Positions 6,430 to 6,645 of a DNA stretch of 6,645 nt are shown in pieces (within the stretch, counting starts at the first letter, position 1; each line of letters begins with the position of its first letter). This DNA is from Chloroflexales bacterium. Lineage in GTDB: Bacteria; Chloroflexota; Chloroflexia; Chloroflexales; Chloroflexaceae. The stretch covers positions 1 to 6,645 of the forward strand of contig JAAXUL010000451.1 in the NCBI GenBank assembly GCA_013336035.1, given 5' to 3'. Below the pieces are notes generated by a model. The model was not told the DNA's origin and did not search any database. It was given only the letters and a program-made list of their open reading frames with translations. The position numbers were made by a program, and so were the translations under genes.

Positions 6430-6645
6430 ATGCATACCTACGACCCATTCGCCCGCTACTATGACGCCGACTTCCGCGACTACCTCGAGGATCTGCCCTT
6501 CTACCACGAGCTAGCGCGGCGCACCGGCGGCCCGCTCCTCGAGCTGATGTGCGGCACCGGGCGCGTGCTCTTGCCCCTCGCCGAGGCCGGCTACAGCATC
6601 ACCGGTGTCGATAGCTCGCCGGCCATGCTTTCGATCGCCAGGGAG
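6430..6645 (+). CDS. Class I SAM-dependent methyltransferase, N-terminal part only
   Basis: The first 72 residues are present before the window ends. The start MHTYDPFARYYDADF is typical of small-molecule methyltransferases, where an aromatic YDxFAxxYD-like segment precedes the Rossmann core. Motif I is LLELMCGTGRVLLPLA (about 36-51), a variant of the E/DxGxGxG S-adenosylmethionine loop, and ITGVDSSPAML (about 57-67) contains the acidic residue that binds the ribose of the cofactor. The methyl acceptor cannot be predicted. The ribosome binding site is weak: AAGG at 6424-6427 is only 2 bases from the ATG. An in-frame TTG at 6415 is a less likely alternative. The gene starts 10 bases after the terminator T-run, so it depends either on read-through or on a promoter overlapping the hairpin region. 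Confidence 0.85.
   Translation, partial: MHTYDPFARYYDADFRDYLEDLPFYHELARRTGGPLLELMCGTGRVLLPLAEAGYSITGVDSSPAMLSIARE

Overview
The window is GC-rich, densely coding bacterial DNA. The best clue to its origin is the secreted sortase at 4785-5861. It carries two tandem copies of a repeat (pattern: aromatic-x-x-TGHTL, GG/GS-L-x-x-FG-x-P, then QYFERARxE and GHLG) that I associate from memory with extracytoplasmic proteins of Chloroflexota, class Chloroflexia. That assignment is an inference; no rRNA or housekeeping gene is present to confirm it.

Layout. On the minus strand, 1-1291 holds a metallophosphoesterase that runs off the left edge, so it lacks its C-terminus. A 169-bp divergent intergenic region (1292-1460) separates it from three plus-strand genes: a GH31 family alpha-glycosidase (1461-4712), the secreted sortase (4785-5861) and a small three-helix membrane protein of unknown function (5905-6387). 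The gaps are 72 and 43 bp and contain no convincing terminator, so these three genes probably form one transcription unit. A good hairpin plus short T-run terminator follows at 6389-6419. Eleven bases after it, at 6430, begins a class I SAM-dependent methyltransferase, cut off by the right edge.

How the genes relate. The GH31 enzyme has no signal peptide and should act in the cytoplasm. The sortase has a clear cleavable signal peptide, and the small protein is membrane-embedded. I see no mechanistic link between the glycosidase and the sortase beyond co-transcription, and no LPXTG-type sorting signal in any complete protein of the window.

No previously undescribed system stands out. The most notable points are the sortase architecture (cleavable signal peptide, two repeats, no membrane anchor), the roughly 370-residue C-terminal extension and WWMDWQQG nucleophile motif of the GH31 enzyme, a roughly 200-residue insertion with a hydrophobic segment in the metallophosphoesterase, and several operator- or promoter-like elements in the divergent intergenic region.
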